Source: Enterobacter cloacae subsp. cloacae ATCC 13047
GTDB lineage: Bacteria; Pseudomonadota; Gammaproteobacteria; Enterobacterales; Enterobacteriaceae
Assembly (NCBI RefSeq): GCF_000025565.1
Contig: NC_014107.1
Location: 62,001-126,000, forward strand
Direction: 5' to 3'
DNA: 64,000 nt
Below, piece by piece: positions 1 through 8,869 of the stretch (position 1 is the stretch's first letter; each line of letters begins with the position of its first letter). The notes beneath the pieces were generated by a model. It was not told the DNA's origin, did no database searches, and was given only the letters and a program-made list of their open reading frames with translations. The position numbers and the translations under genes are program-made.

Positions 1-23
1 CGTAGTTAATTTTCATTAACCCA
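1..23 (+). pseudogene. 5' fragment of a hok/mok/sok leader
   Basis: This short stretch, including TTAATTTTCATTAACC, matches from memory the R1/F hok leader just upstream of the mok start, the region covered by Sok antisense RNA. It ends in CCCA, where the IS150-type end begins. The same CCCA occurs at 11769-11772, followed by the expected next part of the leader. It is the first of three pieces of one interrupted locus. Confidence 0.75.
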
Positions 24-66
24 TGCACTGCACCCATTTAGTTGGACTCTCAAATTGGAGAGTCCC

Positions 67-576
67 ATGTCCAGACGTAAGTACACCTTTCAACAGCGCC
101 TCGAAGTGGTTATGCACTATTTCGCTACCGATGAAGGCTATCGTTTAACTTCAGCTCGCTTTAACGTTCCCAGAACCCAGGTAAGAATATGGGTTGCAGC
201 CTATGATGCTTATGGAGAAGAAGGTCTGAAGCCCAGGGATAAGGGCGTATCAATCGCTCCCGATATCAGAGTCGAAGCCGTAAAGGCTGTACTGACGGGG
301 CAGATTTCCCAGACGCAGGCTGCAGCGAAATTTAACGTCGCGGGTTCGGCCTCTGTTGGGAAGTGGATGAAGGTCTTCAGCGAACATGGAGAGGAAGGGC
401 TTCGTTCTCTCCGTATTGGCAAAAAAAGGGCACTTCATATGATTGATGATCCTGTTGCGCTTGAGGCAGCACTGGAGCGTTCGAAAGATAAACGTATTCA
501 GGAACTTGAACAAAAAGTCCGCCGCCTGGAATTACGGATACTTTATTTAAAAAAGTTGAAAGCCTTAGTTCGATAA
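67..576 (+). CDS. IS150-like OrfA (InsJ-like DNA-binding subunit)
   Basis: A 169-residue protein with two helix-turn-helix segments (about residues 10-55 and 65-115) and a C-terminal coiled coil rich in Leu, Glu and Arg, as in InsJ of IS150 (about 173 residues). It binds the element's terminal repeats and, fused to OrfB, forms the transposase. The ATG at 67 is preferred over an in-frame TTG at 55 because homologues start near it. It ends just after a slippery A6G run. Confidence 0.85.
   Translation: MSRRKYTFQQRLEVVMHYFATDEGYRLTSARFNVPRTQVRIWVAAYDAYGEEGLKPRDKGVSIAPDIRVEAVKAVLTGQISQTQAAAKFNVAGSASVGKWMKVFSEHGEEGLRSLRIGKKRALHMIDDPVALEAALERSKDKRIQELEQKVRRLELRILYLKKLKALVR
549..555 (+). other. A AAA AAG programmed -1 frameshift site
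   Basis: The heptamer falls in the correct phase: the zero-frame codons are TTA AAA AAG. A -1 slip joins OrfA to the OrfB frame, which is open from here to 1436. This is the standard way IS150-group elements make their OrfAB transposase. Confidence 0.8.
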
Positions 577-1436
577 GGGATAAGGTCAGAATTATCGACG
601 AACTGAGGCAGCACTATTCGTTCGAGCAGCTTTTGCAGATAGCTCAGATACCCAGGAGTACGTTTTACTATCACCTGAAAGCACTCCGCTCTCCGGGAAA
701 ATACGATGAAGTGAAATGCAGAATCAAAGAGATCTATGATGAGAACCAGGGCCGCTATGGTTATCGGCGGATAGCACTGGCGCTCAGAAGAGAGGGAGGA
801 GCGTTGAACCACAAAGTGGTTCAACGTCTGATGAATGTGCTTCGTCTCAAAGCTGCGATAAGAGTTAAGCGTTACAGTTCATGGCGGGGTGAACATGGGC
901 GCGCTGCTGACAATATCCTGCAACGAAACTTCAAAGCCAGCCGGCCCAATGAAAAATGGGTCACCGATGTCACTGAATTCGCTGTAAATGGCCGGAAACT
1001 CTATCTTTCTCCCATCATCGACCTCTTCAATAACGAAGTTATTTCCTACAGTATTTCAGAACGCCCAACCATGCCGATGATTGATGAGATGTTGATTAAG
1101 GCATTTGCCAGAATGGATCCAAACAGCAAGCCAGTTCTTCATTCAGATCAGGGCTGGCAGTACCGTCATCGATGGTACCAGTATCAGCTCCGCGATTTTG
1201 GCGTCACGCAAAGTATGTCCCGCAAAGGTAACTGCCTGGATAACGCCTGTGCAGAATGCTTTTTCGGGACTTTAAAATCAGAATGCTTTTACCTCGGTAA
1301 ATTTAAGGATATAGATGAACTTAAGGATGCTATTGAGGATTACATTCGGTACTACAACACCCGGCGAATCAGCCTTAAATTTAACGGTCTCAGCCCAGTT
1401 GAATACCGTCTGAAATTCCATCCATTGCGCATTTAA
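552..1436 (+). CDS. IS150-like OrfB (InsK-like DDE integrase domain)
   Basis: The frame is open from the slippery site; the first ATG is at 633. The protein has an HTH_21-like start, then the rve integrase core with DVTEF (first Asp), HSDQGWQY (second Asp) and NACAECFFGTLKSE (Glu), giving the full DDE triad. The end, GLSPVEYRLKF, resembles the natural C-terminus of InsK. It catalyses cut-and-copy transposition as the OrfAB fusion and appears functional. Confidence 0.85.
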   Translation, partial: KVESLSSIRDKVRIIDELRQHYSFEQLLQIAQIPRSTFYYHLKALRSPGKYDEVKCRIKEIYDENQGRYGYRRIALALRREGGALNHKVVQRLMNVLRLKAAIRVKRYSSWRGEHGRAADNILQRNFKASRPNEKWVTDVTEFAVNGRKLYLSPIIDLFNNEVISYSISERPTMPMIDEMLIKAFARMDPNSKPVLHSDQGWQYRHRWYQYQLRDFGVTQSMSRKGNCLDNACAECFFGTLKSECFYLGKFKDIDELKDAIEDYIRYYNTRRISLKFNGLSPVEYRLKFHPLRI

Positions 1437-1571
1437 TCAGCCGATTTTTAGTTGATGCAGCTTTAAAGAAAGCGTTTAAATATGAGTGATTTGTATGCTC
1501 TGAGTTCTTGCGTTTAAGGCTAATTGAGTTAAAGAAAGCGTCTGGTATTCGTGACCATTGCGTCACCGGCC

Positions 1572-1606
1572 ATCAATACATCTGATTTTCCACATGTGTT
1601 ATTGAT
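1572..1606 (+). promoter_or_regulatory. Candidate ars promoter/operator region
   Basis: ATCAATA (1572-1578) and TATTGAT (1600-1606) form a dyad 48 bp before arsR, around an inner CACATGTG palindrome. ArsR repressors of the R773 type bind an imperfect dyad just upstream of their own gene, so this is the best candidate in 1437-1653. The rest of that interval, after the IS, shows no gene. Confidence 0.35.
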
Positions 1607-1653
1607 TTTAAATTCCCAGAGCGTATCCTGTTACCAAATGAGAAGGAGTACTG

Positions 1654-2004
1654 ATGAAACTAACTACCCTACAACTCTTCAAATACCTCTCCGATGAAAC
1701 CCGTTTGGGTATCGTGTTGCTGCTCAGGGAGATGGGGGAGCTGTGCGTGTGTGATCTCTGCACTGCATTGGAACAGTCTCAGCCCAAGATCTCCCGCCAT
1801 CTGGCAATGCTCCGGGAAAGTGGACTATTGCTGGATCGCAAACAGGGCAAGTGGGTTCATTACCGCCTTTCTCCGCAAATTCCTTCCTGGGCTGCTCAAG
1901 TAATTGAGCTGGCCTGGTTAAGCCAACAGGACGACGTGCAAGCCATCGCCCGTAAGCTGGCATCAGCAAACTGCTCTGGCAGCGGTAAGGCTGTTTGTAT
2001 CTAA
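1654..2004 (+). CDS. arsR: ArsR arsenite/antimonite-responsive repressor
   Basis: A 116-residue winged-helix ArsR/SmtB repressor. The inducer-binding motif ELCVCDLC gives Cys31, Cys33 and Cys36, the R773-type As(III) site at the start of the recognition region, followed by the DNA-reading helix QPKISRHLAMLRESG. A GAGAAGGAG ribosome site precedes the ATG. It heads arsRDABC and should dissociate from the operator when As(III) or Sb(III) binds. Confidence 0.95.
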   Translation: MKLTTLQLFKYLSDETRLGIVLLLREMGELCVCDLCTALEQSQPKISRHLAMLRESGLLLDRKQGKWVHYRLSPQIPSWAAQVIELAWLSQQDDVQAIARKLASANCSGSGKAVCI

Positions 2005-2051
2005 AAAATTTGCCTTAATATATGTGATTTTTCGAATGTGAGGTATTCAGA

Positions 2052-2414
2052 ATGAAAACGTTAACGGTGTTTGACCCGGCAATGTGCTGCAGTACCGGCG
2101 TATGTGGCTCAGATGTCGATCAGGTTCTGGTTGATTTTTCTGCTGATGTGCAGTGGCTGAAAGGACGTGGCGTACAGGTTGAACGTTACAACCTGGCGCA
2201 GCAGCCCATGAGTTTTGTTCAGAATGAGAAAGCGAAAGCATTCCTCGAAGCATCTGGTGCAGAAGGGCTTCCGTTACTGCTGTTGGACGGTGAAACGGTG
2301 ATGGCAGGGCGATACCCAAAACGCGCCGAGCTGGCTCGCTGGTTCGGTATTCCGCTGGAGAAGGTAGGGCTAGCTCCCATCAGTTGCTGTGGTGGTAATA
2401 CTTCCTGTTGCTGA
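2052..2414 (+). CDS. arsD: ArsD arsenic metallochaperone
   Basis: A 120-residue protein with Cys12, Cys13 and Cys18 in MCCSTGVC, the trio that carries As(III) and hands it to ArsA, plus the two C-terminal Cys pairs seen in R773 ArsD. It lies between arsR and arsA, with its stop a few bases before the arsA ribosome site, so it is probably co-expressed with the pump ATPase. Weak repressor activity is known for the family. Confidence 0.93.
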   Translation: MKTLTVFDPAMCCSTGVCGSDVDQVLVDFSADVQWLKGRGVQVERYNLAQQPMSFVQNEKAKAFLEASGAEGLPLLLLDGETVMAGRYPKRAELARWFGIPLEKVGLAPISCCGGNTSCC

Positions 2415-2431
2415 GTATGTCAGGAGGACAT

Positions 2432-4183
2432 ATGAAATTCTTACAGAATATCCCGCCTTACCTGTTTTTTACTGGCAAGGGAGGTGTAGGAAAAACTTCC
2501 ATTTCCTGCGCGACGGCTATTCGCCTTGCCGAACAGGGTAAGCGGGTTTTGCTTGTCAGTACCGACCCAGCCTCCAATGTCGGTCAGGTATTCGATCAGG
2601 CTATCGGTAACACGATTCGCCCTGTGACAGCAGTTCATGGACTTTCCGCACTGGAGATTGATCCGCAGGACGCCGCCCAGCAATACCGCGCCAGAATCGT
2701 TGACCCTATTAAAGGTCTTTTGCCTGATGACGTTGTTAACAGCATCAGTGAACAGCTTTCAGGAGCCTGTACCACTGAGATTGCGGCGTTTGATGAGTTC
2801 ACCGGCTTATTGACAGACGCTTCTCTGCTGACCCGCTTCGATCACATCATTTTTGATACTGCCCCAACGGGCCACACTATTCGCCTTCTTCAGCTTCCCG
2901 GAGCCTGGAGCAGCTTCATCGAAAGTAACCCGGATGGTGCTTCCTGTCTTGGCCCAATGGCCGGGCTGGAAAAGCAACGCGAGCAATATGCTCATGCAGT
3001 TGAGGCATTATCCGATCCTGAACGTACTCGCCTGGTGCTGGTCGCGCGATTGCAAAAATCCACATTGCAGGAAGTTGCCCGCACTCATGAAGAACTGTCA
3101 GCCATTGGCCTTAAAAATCAGTATCTCGTCATTAATCGTGTGCTGCCTAAAGCCGAAGCTGAACATGACGCCCTGGCCGCTGCGATATGGCAACGAGAGC
3201 AGGAGGCGCTGGCAAATCTTCCTTCCGGGTTATCTGAGTTGCCGACAGATACCCTATTACTACAGCCAGTCAATATGGTTGGTGTTTCAGCATTGAAGGG
3301 ACTGCTGGATACCCGTTCTGAGACATTACCACTCCCGGTAACGAACATCCTGTACACGCCTGAAAACTTATCACTCTCTGGCCTGGTCGATGATATCGCT
3401 CGCAGTGAACACGGCCTGATTATGCTGATGGGAAAAGGTGGTGTAGGGAAAACCACGATGGCTGCGGCTATAGCCGTCAGGCTGGCAGACATGGGATTTG
3501 ACGTGCATCTTACGACCTCTGATCCTGCTGCGCACCTGAGTACAACGCTGAACGGCAGCCTCAAAAACCTGCAGGTCAGCCGCATCAACCCTCACGATGA
3601 AACCGAACGCTATCGCCAGCATGTTCTTGAGACGAAGGGAAGAGATCTGGACGAAGCAGGGAAACGGCTACTGGAAGAGGATTTACGCTCTCCCTGTACT
3701 GAAGAAATAGCCGTGTTTCAGGCCTTTTCCAGGGTGATTCGTGAAGCGGGTAAACGGTTTGTGGTCATGGATACTGCCCCTACGGGACATACGCTGTTGC
3801 TGCTGGATGCGACCGGGGCTTACCACCGAGAGATTGCCAAAAAAATGGGGAGTAAAGGTCATTTTACTACCCCAATGATGCAGCTTCAGGATCCGGATAG
3901 AACCAAAGTTCTGCTGGTTACGCTTCCTGAAACCACACCGGTGCTGGAAGCGGCAAACCTGCAGGCTGACCTTGAAAGAGCGGGGATTCATCCGTGGGGC
4001 TGGATTATCAATAACAGCCTTTCCATTGCGGATACGCGTTCTCCGTTGCTTTGCCAGCGTGCTCGTCAGGAACAGCCTCAGATTGAGGCTGTTAAGAATC
4101 AGTACGCTAACCGTATAGCGCTTGTTCCGGTGCTGACGTCAGAGCCAGCTGGTATTGAAAAGCTCAGAGAGTTGATGAGTTAA
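2432..4183 (+). CDS. arsA: ArsA arsenite-activated pump ATPase
   Basis: A 583-residue protein, the same length as R773 ArsA, made of two homologous halves. Each has a P-loop (GKGGVGKTS near residue 15 and GKGGVGKTT near 335) and a DTAPTGHT signature. The three metalloid-site cysteines are present in [18 protein letters not shown] and [10 protein letters not shown]. The start at 2432 follows an AGGAGG site; an upstream TTG in frame has no such support. It drives As(III)/Sb(III) export through ArsB. Confidence 0.95.
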   Translation: MKFLQNIPPYLFFTGKGGVGKTSISCATAIRLAEQGKRVLLVSTDPASNVGQVFDQAIGNTIRPVTAVHGLSALEIDPQDAAQQYRARIVDPIKGLLPDDVVNSISEQLSGACTTEIAAFDEFTGLLTDASLLTRFDHIIFDTAPTGHTIRLLQLPGAWSSFIESNPDGASCLGPMAGLEKQREQYAHAVEALSDPERTRLVLVARLQKSTLQEVARTHEELSAIGLKNQYLVINRVLPKAEAEHDALAAAIWQREQEALANLPSGLSELPTDTLLLQPVNMVGVSALKGLLDTRSETLPLPVTNILYTPENLSLSGLVDDIARSEHGLIMLMGKGGVGKTTMAAAIAVRLADMGFDVHLTTSDPAAHLSTTLNGSLKNLQVSRINPHDETERYRQHVLETKGRDLDEAGKRLLEEDLRSPCTEEIAVFQAFSRVIREAGKRFVVMDTAPTGHTLLLLDATGAYHREIAKKMGSKGHFTTPMMQLQDPDRTKVLLVTLPETTPVLEAANLQADLERAGIHPWGWIINNSLSIADTRSPLLCQRARQEQPQIEAVKNQYANRIALVPVLTSEPAGIEKLRELMS

Positions 4184-4197
4184 TTTTTTTGCATATA

Positions 4198-4218
4198 CAG
4201 GGCGGCAAAGTCGCCCTG
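4198..4218 (+). other. arsA-arsB intercistronic hairpin
   Basis: CAGGGCG and CGCCCTG form a perfect 7-bp stem around a 7-base loop, directly before the arsB ribosome site AGGAGG. In the R773 operon segmental mRNA decay lowers arsB expression, so a stem here could be a stability or processing element rather than a terminator; no T-run follows. Confidence 0.5.
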
Positions 4219-4230
4219 TCAGGAGGTTTT

Positions 4231-5520
4231 ATGTTACTGGCAGGCGCTATTTTTGTCCTGACCATTGTTTTGGTTATCTGGCAACCAAAGGGATTAGGGA
4301 TCGGCTGGAGTGCAATGCTGGGCGCGGGACTGGCTCTGATATCTGGCGTTGTGCATGTGGGGGATATTCCGGTGGTGTGGAATATCGTCTGGAACGCTAC
4401 GGCGACCTTTATTGCCGTAATTATTATCAGCCTGCTGCTTGATGAATCCGGCTTTTTCGAATGGGCAGCGCTGCACGTTTCCCGATGGGGTAACGGTCGT
4501 GGACGTTTGCTCTTTACGTATATCGTTCTGCTCGGTGCGGCGGTGGCGGCACTGTTTGCCAACGATGGTGCGGCACTTATTCTGACGCCGATAGTCATCG
4601 CCATGCTGCTGGCATTAGGGTTCAGCAAAGGTACGACACTGGCATTTGTCATGGCAGCCGGTTTTATTGCCGATACGGCCAGCCTGCCGCTTATCGTGTC
4701 GAACCTGGTGAATATAGTCTCGGCGGACTTTTTTGGTCTGGGATTCACCGAATATGCGTCGGTGATGGTTCCGGTTGATATTGCCGCTATTATCGCCACG
4801 CTGGCGATGCTGCATCTGTTCTTCCGCAAAGATATTCCACCGACTTACGACCTGGCGCTCCTGAAAGCTCCGACAAAAGCAATAAAAGATCCTGCTACGT
4901 TCCGCACCGGCTGGATAGTTTTGATTCTTCTGTTGGTAGGTTTTTTCGTCCTCGAGCCGCTCGGGATTCCCGTTAGTGCGATTGCGGCTGTTGGTGCTGT
5001 GATCCTGTTTGCGGTAGCTAAACGAGGCCATGCCATTAACACCGGCAAAGTGCTGCGTGGCGCACCCTGGCAAATCGTCATCTTCTCGCTGGGGATGTAC
5101 CTGGTGGTCTACGGTCTGCGCAACGCCGGGCTAACCGAATACCTTTCAGGAGTGCTGAACGTACTGGCGGATAAAGGACTCTGGGCTGCGACGCTGGGTA
5201 CTGGCTTCCTGACGGCTTTCCTGTCTTCCATCATGAACAACATGCCTACCGTGCTGGTTGGCGCTCTTTCTATCGATGGAAGCACTGCAACTGGCGTTAT
5301 TAAAGAGGCGATGATCTACGCCAACGTGATTGGCTGCGATCTGGGCCCGAAAATTACACCTATAGGTAGCCTGGCAACGCTGCTCTGGCTGCATGTCCTT
5401 TCACAGAAGAATATGACCATCACCTGGGGATACTATTTCCGCACCGGGATCGTCATGACTCTGCCTGTGCTGTTTGTAACGCTGGCAGCGCTGGCGTTAC
5501 GTCTCTCTTTCACTTTGTAA
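4231..5520 (+). CDS. arsB: ArsB arsenite/antimonite efflux permease
   Basis: A 429-residue inner-membrane carrier with about twelve hydrophobic segments, the normal ArsB length. The start at 4231 is chosen because AGGAGG lies just before it; the frame is open further upstream but without a ribosome site. It extrudes As(III) and Sb(III), alone by proton exchange or energised by ArsA. Confidence 0.95.
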   Translation: MLLAGAIFVLTIVLVIWQPKGLGIGWSAMLGAGLALISGVVHVGDIPVVWNIVWNATATFIAVIIISLLLDESGFFEWAALHVSRWGNGRGRLLFTYIVLLGAAVAALFANDGAALILTPIVIAMLLALGFSKGTTLAFVMAAGFIADTASLPLIVSNLVNIVSADFFGLGFTEYASVMVPVDIAAIIATLAMLHLFFRKDIPPTYDLALLKAPTKAIKDPATFRTGWIVLILLLVGFFVLEPLGIPVSAIAAVGAVILFAVAKRGHAINTGKVLRGAPWQIVIFSLGMYLVVYGLRNAGLTEYLSGVLNVLADKGLWAATLGTGFLTAFLSSIMNNMPTVLVGALSIDGSTATGVIKEAMIYANVIGCDLGPKITPIGSLATLLWLHVLSQKNMTITWGYYFRTGIVMTLPVLFVTLAALALRLSFTL

Positions 5521-5532
5521 TGAGATACTGAT

Positions 5533-5958
5533 ATGAGCAACATCACCATTTATCACAACCCGGCCTGCGGCACGTCGCGTAATACGCTGGAGATGATCCG
5601 CAACAGTGGTAATGAACCGACCGTTATTCATTACCTTGAAAATCCACCTTCACGCGATGAGCTGGTCAAACTCATTGCAGATATGGGCATTTCAGTCCGG
5701 GCTTTGCTGCGCAAAAACGTCGAGCCTTATGAAGAACTGGGGCTTGCTGAAGATAAGTTTACTGACGGTGAGTTAATCGATTTTATGCTTCAGTATCCGA
5801 TCCTGATTAACCGTCCGATTGTGGTGACACCGCTGGGAACGCGCCTTTGCCGCCCTTCCGAAGTGGTGCTGGATATTCTTCCGGATGCGCAAAAAGGCGC
5901 ATTTGCTAAGGAAGACGGCGAGAAAGTCGTTGATGAAACAGGTAAGCGATTGAAATAA
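5533..5958 (+). CDS. arsC: ArsC glutaredoxin-linked arsenate reductase
   Basis: A 141-residue member of the R773 ArsC family. The catalytic Cys12 sits in HNPACGTSRNT, and the arginines that bind arsenate in this family are present in the NRPIVVTPLGTRLCRP region. It reduces As(V) to As(III) using glutathione and glutaredoxin so that ArsB can export it. It is the last gene of arsRDABC and is followed by a terminator. Confidence 0.95.
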   Translation: MSNITIYHNPACGTSRNTLEMIRNSGNEPTVIHYLENPPSRDELVKLIADMGISVRALLRKNVEPYEELGLAEDKFTDGELIDFMLQYPILINRPIVVTPLGTRLCRPSEVVLDILPDAQKGAFAKEDGEKVVDETGKRLK

Positions 5959-5965
5959 AGATAAA

Positions 5966-5981
5966 GGGGGCAGACGCCCCC
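5966..5981 (+). terminator. Terminator of arsRDABC
   Basis: GGGGGC AGAC GCCCCC forms a perfect 6-bp GC stem followed by TTATT, with A-rich sequence before it. It can also serve the convergent arsN-like gene. Confidence 0.8.
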
Positions 5982-5992
5982 TTATTCCTGCC

Positions 5993-6529
5993 TCAGAGCA
6001 TAAGATCTGAATCTTCTGGCAGAGTACGATTCCCTTCACCAAGTTTCATTTGCAGCAAAACCGTGTCAAGCCAGCGGCCATGTTTGAAACCAATGTCTTT
6101 TAATGTGCCTATTTCAGTAAATCCTGTGCGGATATGAAGCGCAACAGAAGCGACGTTAGCGCTGTCACCTACGACAGCAATCATCTGACGATATCCCTGG
6201 GACTCGGCCCATTTTAATGCATGATTGAGCAGTGCTTTTCCGACGCCCTGGCGCTGATAAGTCGGATCAATATATATCGAATTTTCAACTGTAAACCGAT
6301 AGGCATGGCGTTCGCGGTAACGGGAAATATAACAGTAGCCGATGACCGTATCGCCATGCAGAGCGACATACCAAGGAAATCCCCGAGACTGAATGCTCCT
6401 CAGTCGGTTAAGCATTTCCTGCGTATCCGGAGGTTCGGTTTCGAAGCTACCTGTACCATGCAGAACATGGTGAGCATAGATATTGCGTATCGCGGTAATG
6501 TGCTGTTCTTCAGCATTAATAATGTGCAT
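5993..6529 (-). CDS. ArsN-like GNAT acetyltransferase (phosphinothricin/arsinothricin type)
   Basis: A 178-residue GNAT protein of the phosphinothricin N-acetyltransferase family. It shows the substrate-side motif YRERHAYRFTVENSIYI and the acetyl-CoA loop YQRQGVGKALL. In ars clusters this family is called ArsN; ArsN1 acetylates the arsenic antibiotic arsinothricin. MnaT-type amino acid acetyltransferases look alike, so the substrate is inferred from context. It lies between the two convergent ars operons. Confidence 0.75.
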   Translation of the reverse strand: MHIINAEEQHITAIRNIYAHHVLHGTGSFETEPPDTQEMLNRLRSIQSRGFPWYVALHGDTVIGYCYISRYRERHAYRFTVENSIYIDPTYQRQGVGKALLNHALKWAESQGYRQMIAVVGDSANVASVALHIRTGFTEIGTLKDIGFKHGRWLDTVLLQMKLGEGNRTLPEDSDLML

Positions 6530-6632
6530 CGTGTTACTCCAGTAATGATGCTTTACAAGCTACCGGAATTCGCGACAGAAGGTTAAATACTTAAACTTAT
6601 AGCCTGTATAAGTAAAAGTTTGACTGCAGGAA

Positions 6633-6650
6633 ATGGGGCCGCAGCCCCAT
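6633..6650 (-). terminator. Hairpin terminator after arsA2
   Basis: ATGGGGC CGCA GCCCCAT, a perfect 7-bp stem just beyond the arsA2 stop. On the minus strand it is followed by TTTCC. It probably ends the second ars operon. Confidence 0.65.
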
Positions 6651-6653
6651 CTT

Positions 6654-8411
6654 TTAGCCTGCCATTTTTGCCAGCAGAGCTGCACCCACTGGTTCTTCAT
6701 TCTGCAGCGGTGTTAATGCAATACGCTCTGCAAACTGCTCTGTAACGTCATTTATCAGAGGCAGTTCGCGACTGGCTCGGGTTACGAGGAACGGTGAGGA
6801 CGGTTTCGCAGCAGCCAGACTGCTATTGATTACCCATGCCCATGGTTCAATTTCAGCACGACGCAAATCCTGCTGCAGGTTTGCTGCTTCCAGTACAGGT
6901 GTCGTTTCGGCAAGCGTCACGATAATCACCTTCGTCTTCTCCGGGTCCTGCAATAGCATCATTGGTGTCAACAAATTGTCATGCGTTTGCCCCATCTGGC
7001 GCACCATTTCCCGGTGATAGGCTCCTGTTGCATCCAGTAGCAGAAGCGTGTGACCTGTTGGGGCTGTATCCATAATGACAAAATGGTCGTCTGCTTCTTT
7101 GATGATCCGAGAGAATGCCTGGAAGACGGCGATCTCTTCAGTGCATGGTGAGCGGAGGTCTTCCTCAAGCACCGCCAGCCCTTCTGCATCTAATCCTTTG
7201 CCCTGATTTTCCAGGACAAAGCGGCGATAACGTTCTGTCTCTACCTTCGGGTCGATACGGCTGACCTGAAGATTGGGCAGCGAGCCATCCAGTGTGTAAG
7301 ACAGATGTGCTGCCGGATCGGATGTAGTCAGGTGGACCTTATGACCACGTTTCGCCAGCGATACCGCGACTGACGCTGCAATGGTCGTTTTACCTACACC
7401 GCCTTTACCCATCGTCATGACCAGCCCATTGCCAGTTTGGCTCAGTTCATCAACCAGTGAAGACAGTTTCGGTAAATCCAGAACATTCAACGTGGTATCA
7501 GGGAGAGCCGGTGCGGCTTTGCTCTGGGTAAATAGCTCCCGCAGGGCTTCCAGGCCGACCAGGTTAAATGGCTTCAGATACAGCTGCGAGCGGGGAAGAT
7601 TAGCCAGATTATCAGGCATTGCCTGTAATGCTTTTTCTTCCCGAACCAGAATACTTTGCGCCAGTGGGTCATCCTCACCAGCAAACGGCGGCAGCACACC
7701 ATTGATGGCAAGGTGTTGATGCTGCAAACCAATAGCAGAAAGCTCATCGTGCGTATGAGAAACCTCTTTCAGCGTTGAAGCCTGAGCTCGGGCAACCAGC
7801 ACTAAGCGTGTGAGAGCTGCGTCGGACAGCGCTTTAACCGCATCGGAGTACTGGTGCTGTTGTTTCTCAAGCCCTACCAGAGGTCCAAGGTTTGCAGCGG
7901 CATCAGGGTTCGCTTCGAGATAACCGCTCCAGGCTCCCGGCAATTCAAGCATGCGGATGGTGTGACCGGTTGGCGCGGTATCAAATACGATATGGTCATA
8001 TTTTTCCCGCAGCTCATGATTGGTCAGCAGACCAGTAAACTCATCAAACGCAGCGATTTCTGTGGTGCATGAGCCGGAGAGCTGCTCTTCAATACTGCTG
8101 ACCACATCGGCTGGCATCAGCCCGCGAACCGGGTCGAGCACGCGGTCACGATAAGCCTGTGCTGCAGCCATCGGATCAACTTCCATAGCGGCAAGATTTT
8201 CTACGGTACTGATATCTGTGATTCGGTGGCCGATAGTCTGGCTAAATACCTGGCCGACATTGGAAGCCGGATCGGTACTCACCAGAAGCGTTCTCTTACC
8301 CTGATCGGCCAGCCATACCGCAGTAGCACATGCCAGGGATGTTTTACCCACACCACCTTTGCCAGTGAAGAAGATGAACGGGGGAATGTCTTTTAAAAAT
8401 GGAATATTCAT
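6654..8411 (-). CDS. arsA: Second ArsA arsenite pump ATPase
   Basis: A 585-residue two-domain ArsA with P-loops GKGGVGKTS (residue 15 region) and GKGGVGKTT (about 335), and DTAPTGHT in both halves. It is clearly diverged from the first copy. The Cys of [10 protein letters not shown] and of [10 protein letters not shown] are kept, but the middle cysteine (SCLGPM in copy one) is Asn here (ANLGPL). It is the last gene of the minus-strand ars operon, 20 bp after arsD2. No arsB lies with it, so it may energise the ArsB of the other operon. Confidence 0.93.
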   Translation of the reverse strand: MNIPFLKDIPPFIFFTGKGGVGKTSLACATAVWLADQGKRTLLVSTDPASNVGQVFSQTIGHRITDISTVENLAAMEVDPMAAAQAYRDRVLDPVRGLMPADVVSSIEEQLSGSCTTEIAAFDEFTGLLTNHELREKYDHIVFDTAPTGHTIRMLELPGAWSGYLEANPDAAANLGPLVGLEKQQHQYSDAVKALSDAALTRLVLVARAQASTLKEVSHTHDELSAIGLQHQHLAINGVLPPFAGEDDPLAQSILVREEKALQAMPDNLANLPRSQLYLKPFNLVGLEALRELFTQSKAAPALPDTTLNVLDLPKLSSLVDELSQTGNGLVMTMGKGGVGKTTIAASVAVSLAKRGHKVHLTTSDPAAHLSYTLDGSLPNLQVSRIDPKVETERYRRFVLENQGKGLDAEGLAVLEEDLRSPCTEEIAVFQAFSRIIKEADDHFVIMDTAPTGHTLLLLDATGAYHREMVRQMGQTHDNLLTPMMLLQDPEKTKVIIVTLAETTPVLEAANLQQDLRRAEIEPWAWVINSSLAAAKPSSPFLVTRASRELPLINDVTEQFAERIALTPLQNEEPVGAALLAKMAG

Positions 8412-8431
8412 CAGTAATAGCTCCTCTGGAA

Positions 8432-8794
8432 TTAAGGCATGCGTGGAATGCTGCAGCAGCGTGGTTGCGTGCTGCCTTCACTCCAGTCCTGAGTAAGCGG
8501 AATACCTGCCCAACGGGCGATATCTTCACGAGTTGGCAGTTTGCCTGCCATCACTAGCTTGCCGTCGAGCAAGGTGACAGGAAGGGACTCCATCCCTGAT
8601 GTGTTCAGAAACTCTTTAATGACAGGCGTATTCAGGAACTGTTGCGGGTTCTTTGCAAGGCTGTAGCGCTGAATATCAACGCCATTTTTTTTCGCCCATT
8701 CGGCGCTGGCGTTCCATTTGATGGCTTCGTCGCTGACCACAACGCTACTGGTTGCGCAGCAGCCTGCTGCTTCAAAGATCTCAATATTTGACAT
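8432..8794 (-). CDS. arsD: Second ArsD metallochaperone, lacking Cys18
   Basis: A 120-residue ArsD. Cys12 and Cys13 are present in AAGCCATSSV, but the third cysteine of the classical site (position 18) is Val. A C-terminal CysCys pair remains in QPRCCSIP. In R773 ArsD the 12/13/18 trio transfers As(III) to ArsA, so this copy may bind differently. Its ribosome site GAGG lies inside a strong stem-loop just upstream. Confidence 0.88.
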   Translation of the reverse strand: MSNIEIFEAAGCCATSSVVVSDEAIKWNASAEWAKKNGVDIQRYSLAKNPQQFLNTPVIKEFLNTSGMESLPVTLLDGKLVMAGKLPTREDIARWAGIPLTQDWSEGSTQPRCCSIPRMP

Positions 8795-8799
8795 GGACT

Positions 8800-8843
8800 G
8801 TTTACCTCAGTGTTTAGTCGATTGGCTTTACACTGAGGTAAAC
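8800..8843 (-). promoter_or_regulatory. 14-bp perfect inverted repeat covering the arsD2 ribosome site
   Basis: GTTTACCTCAGTGT (8800-8813) and ACACTGAGGTAAAC (8830-8843) are exact inverted copies with a 16-base loop. Read on the minus strand, the second arm contains the only good Shine-Dalgarno match, GAGG, 10 bases before the arsD2 ATG. It could be an operator, an attenuator or a translational lock. Confidence 0.75.
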
Positions 8844-8869
8844 GAAGATGGTGGGAAAAAGATGCGCGA

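Larger units (their letters stand above)
24..1440 (+). mobile_element. IS150-group IS3 element, left end and both ORFs, right end displaced
   Basis: The left terminus begins TGCACTGCACCC and is followed by GTTGGAC, typical of IS150-like ends. OrfA and OrfB are intact and in the -1 frameshift arrangement of IS3 elements. No matching right terminus occurs after the OrfB stop at 1436. A sequence of the right type (reverse complement beginning TGTACTGACCCC) sits instead at 11768, bordered by the same CCCA as the left end. The exact right limit of this piece is uncertain by tens of bases. Confidence 0.75.

Noticed and set aside
4164..4829. Minus-strand frame of 221 codons opposite arsB
   Set aside because: It is antisense to a well-conserved permease; composition is that of a mirror frame and no start signal is seen.
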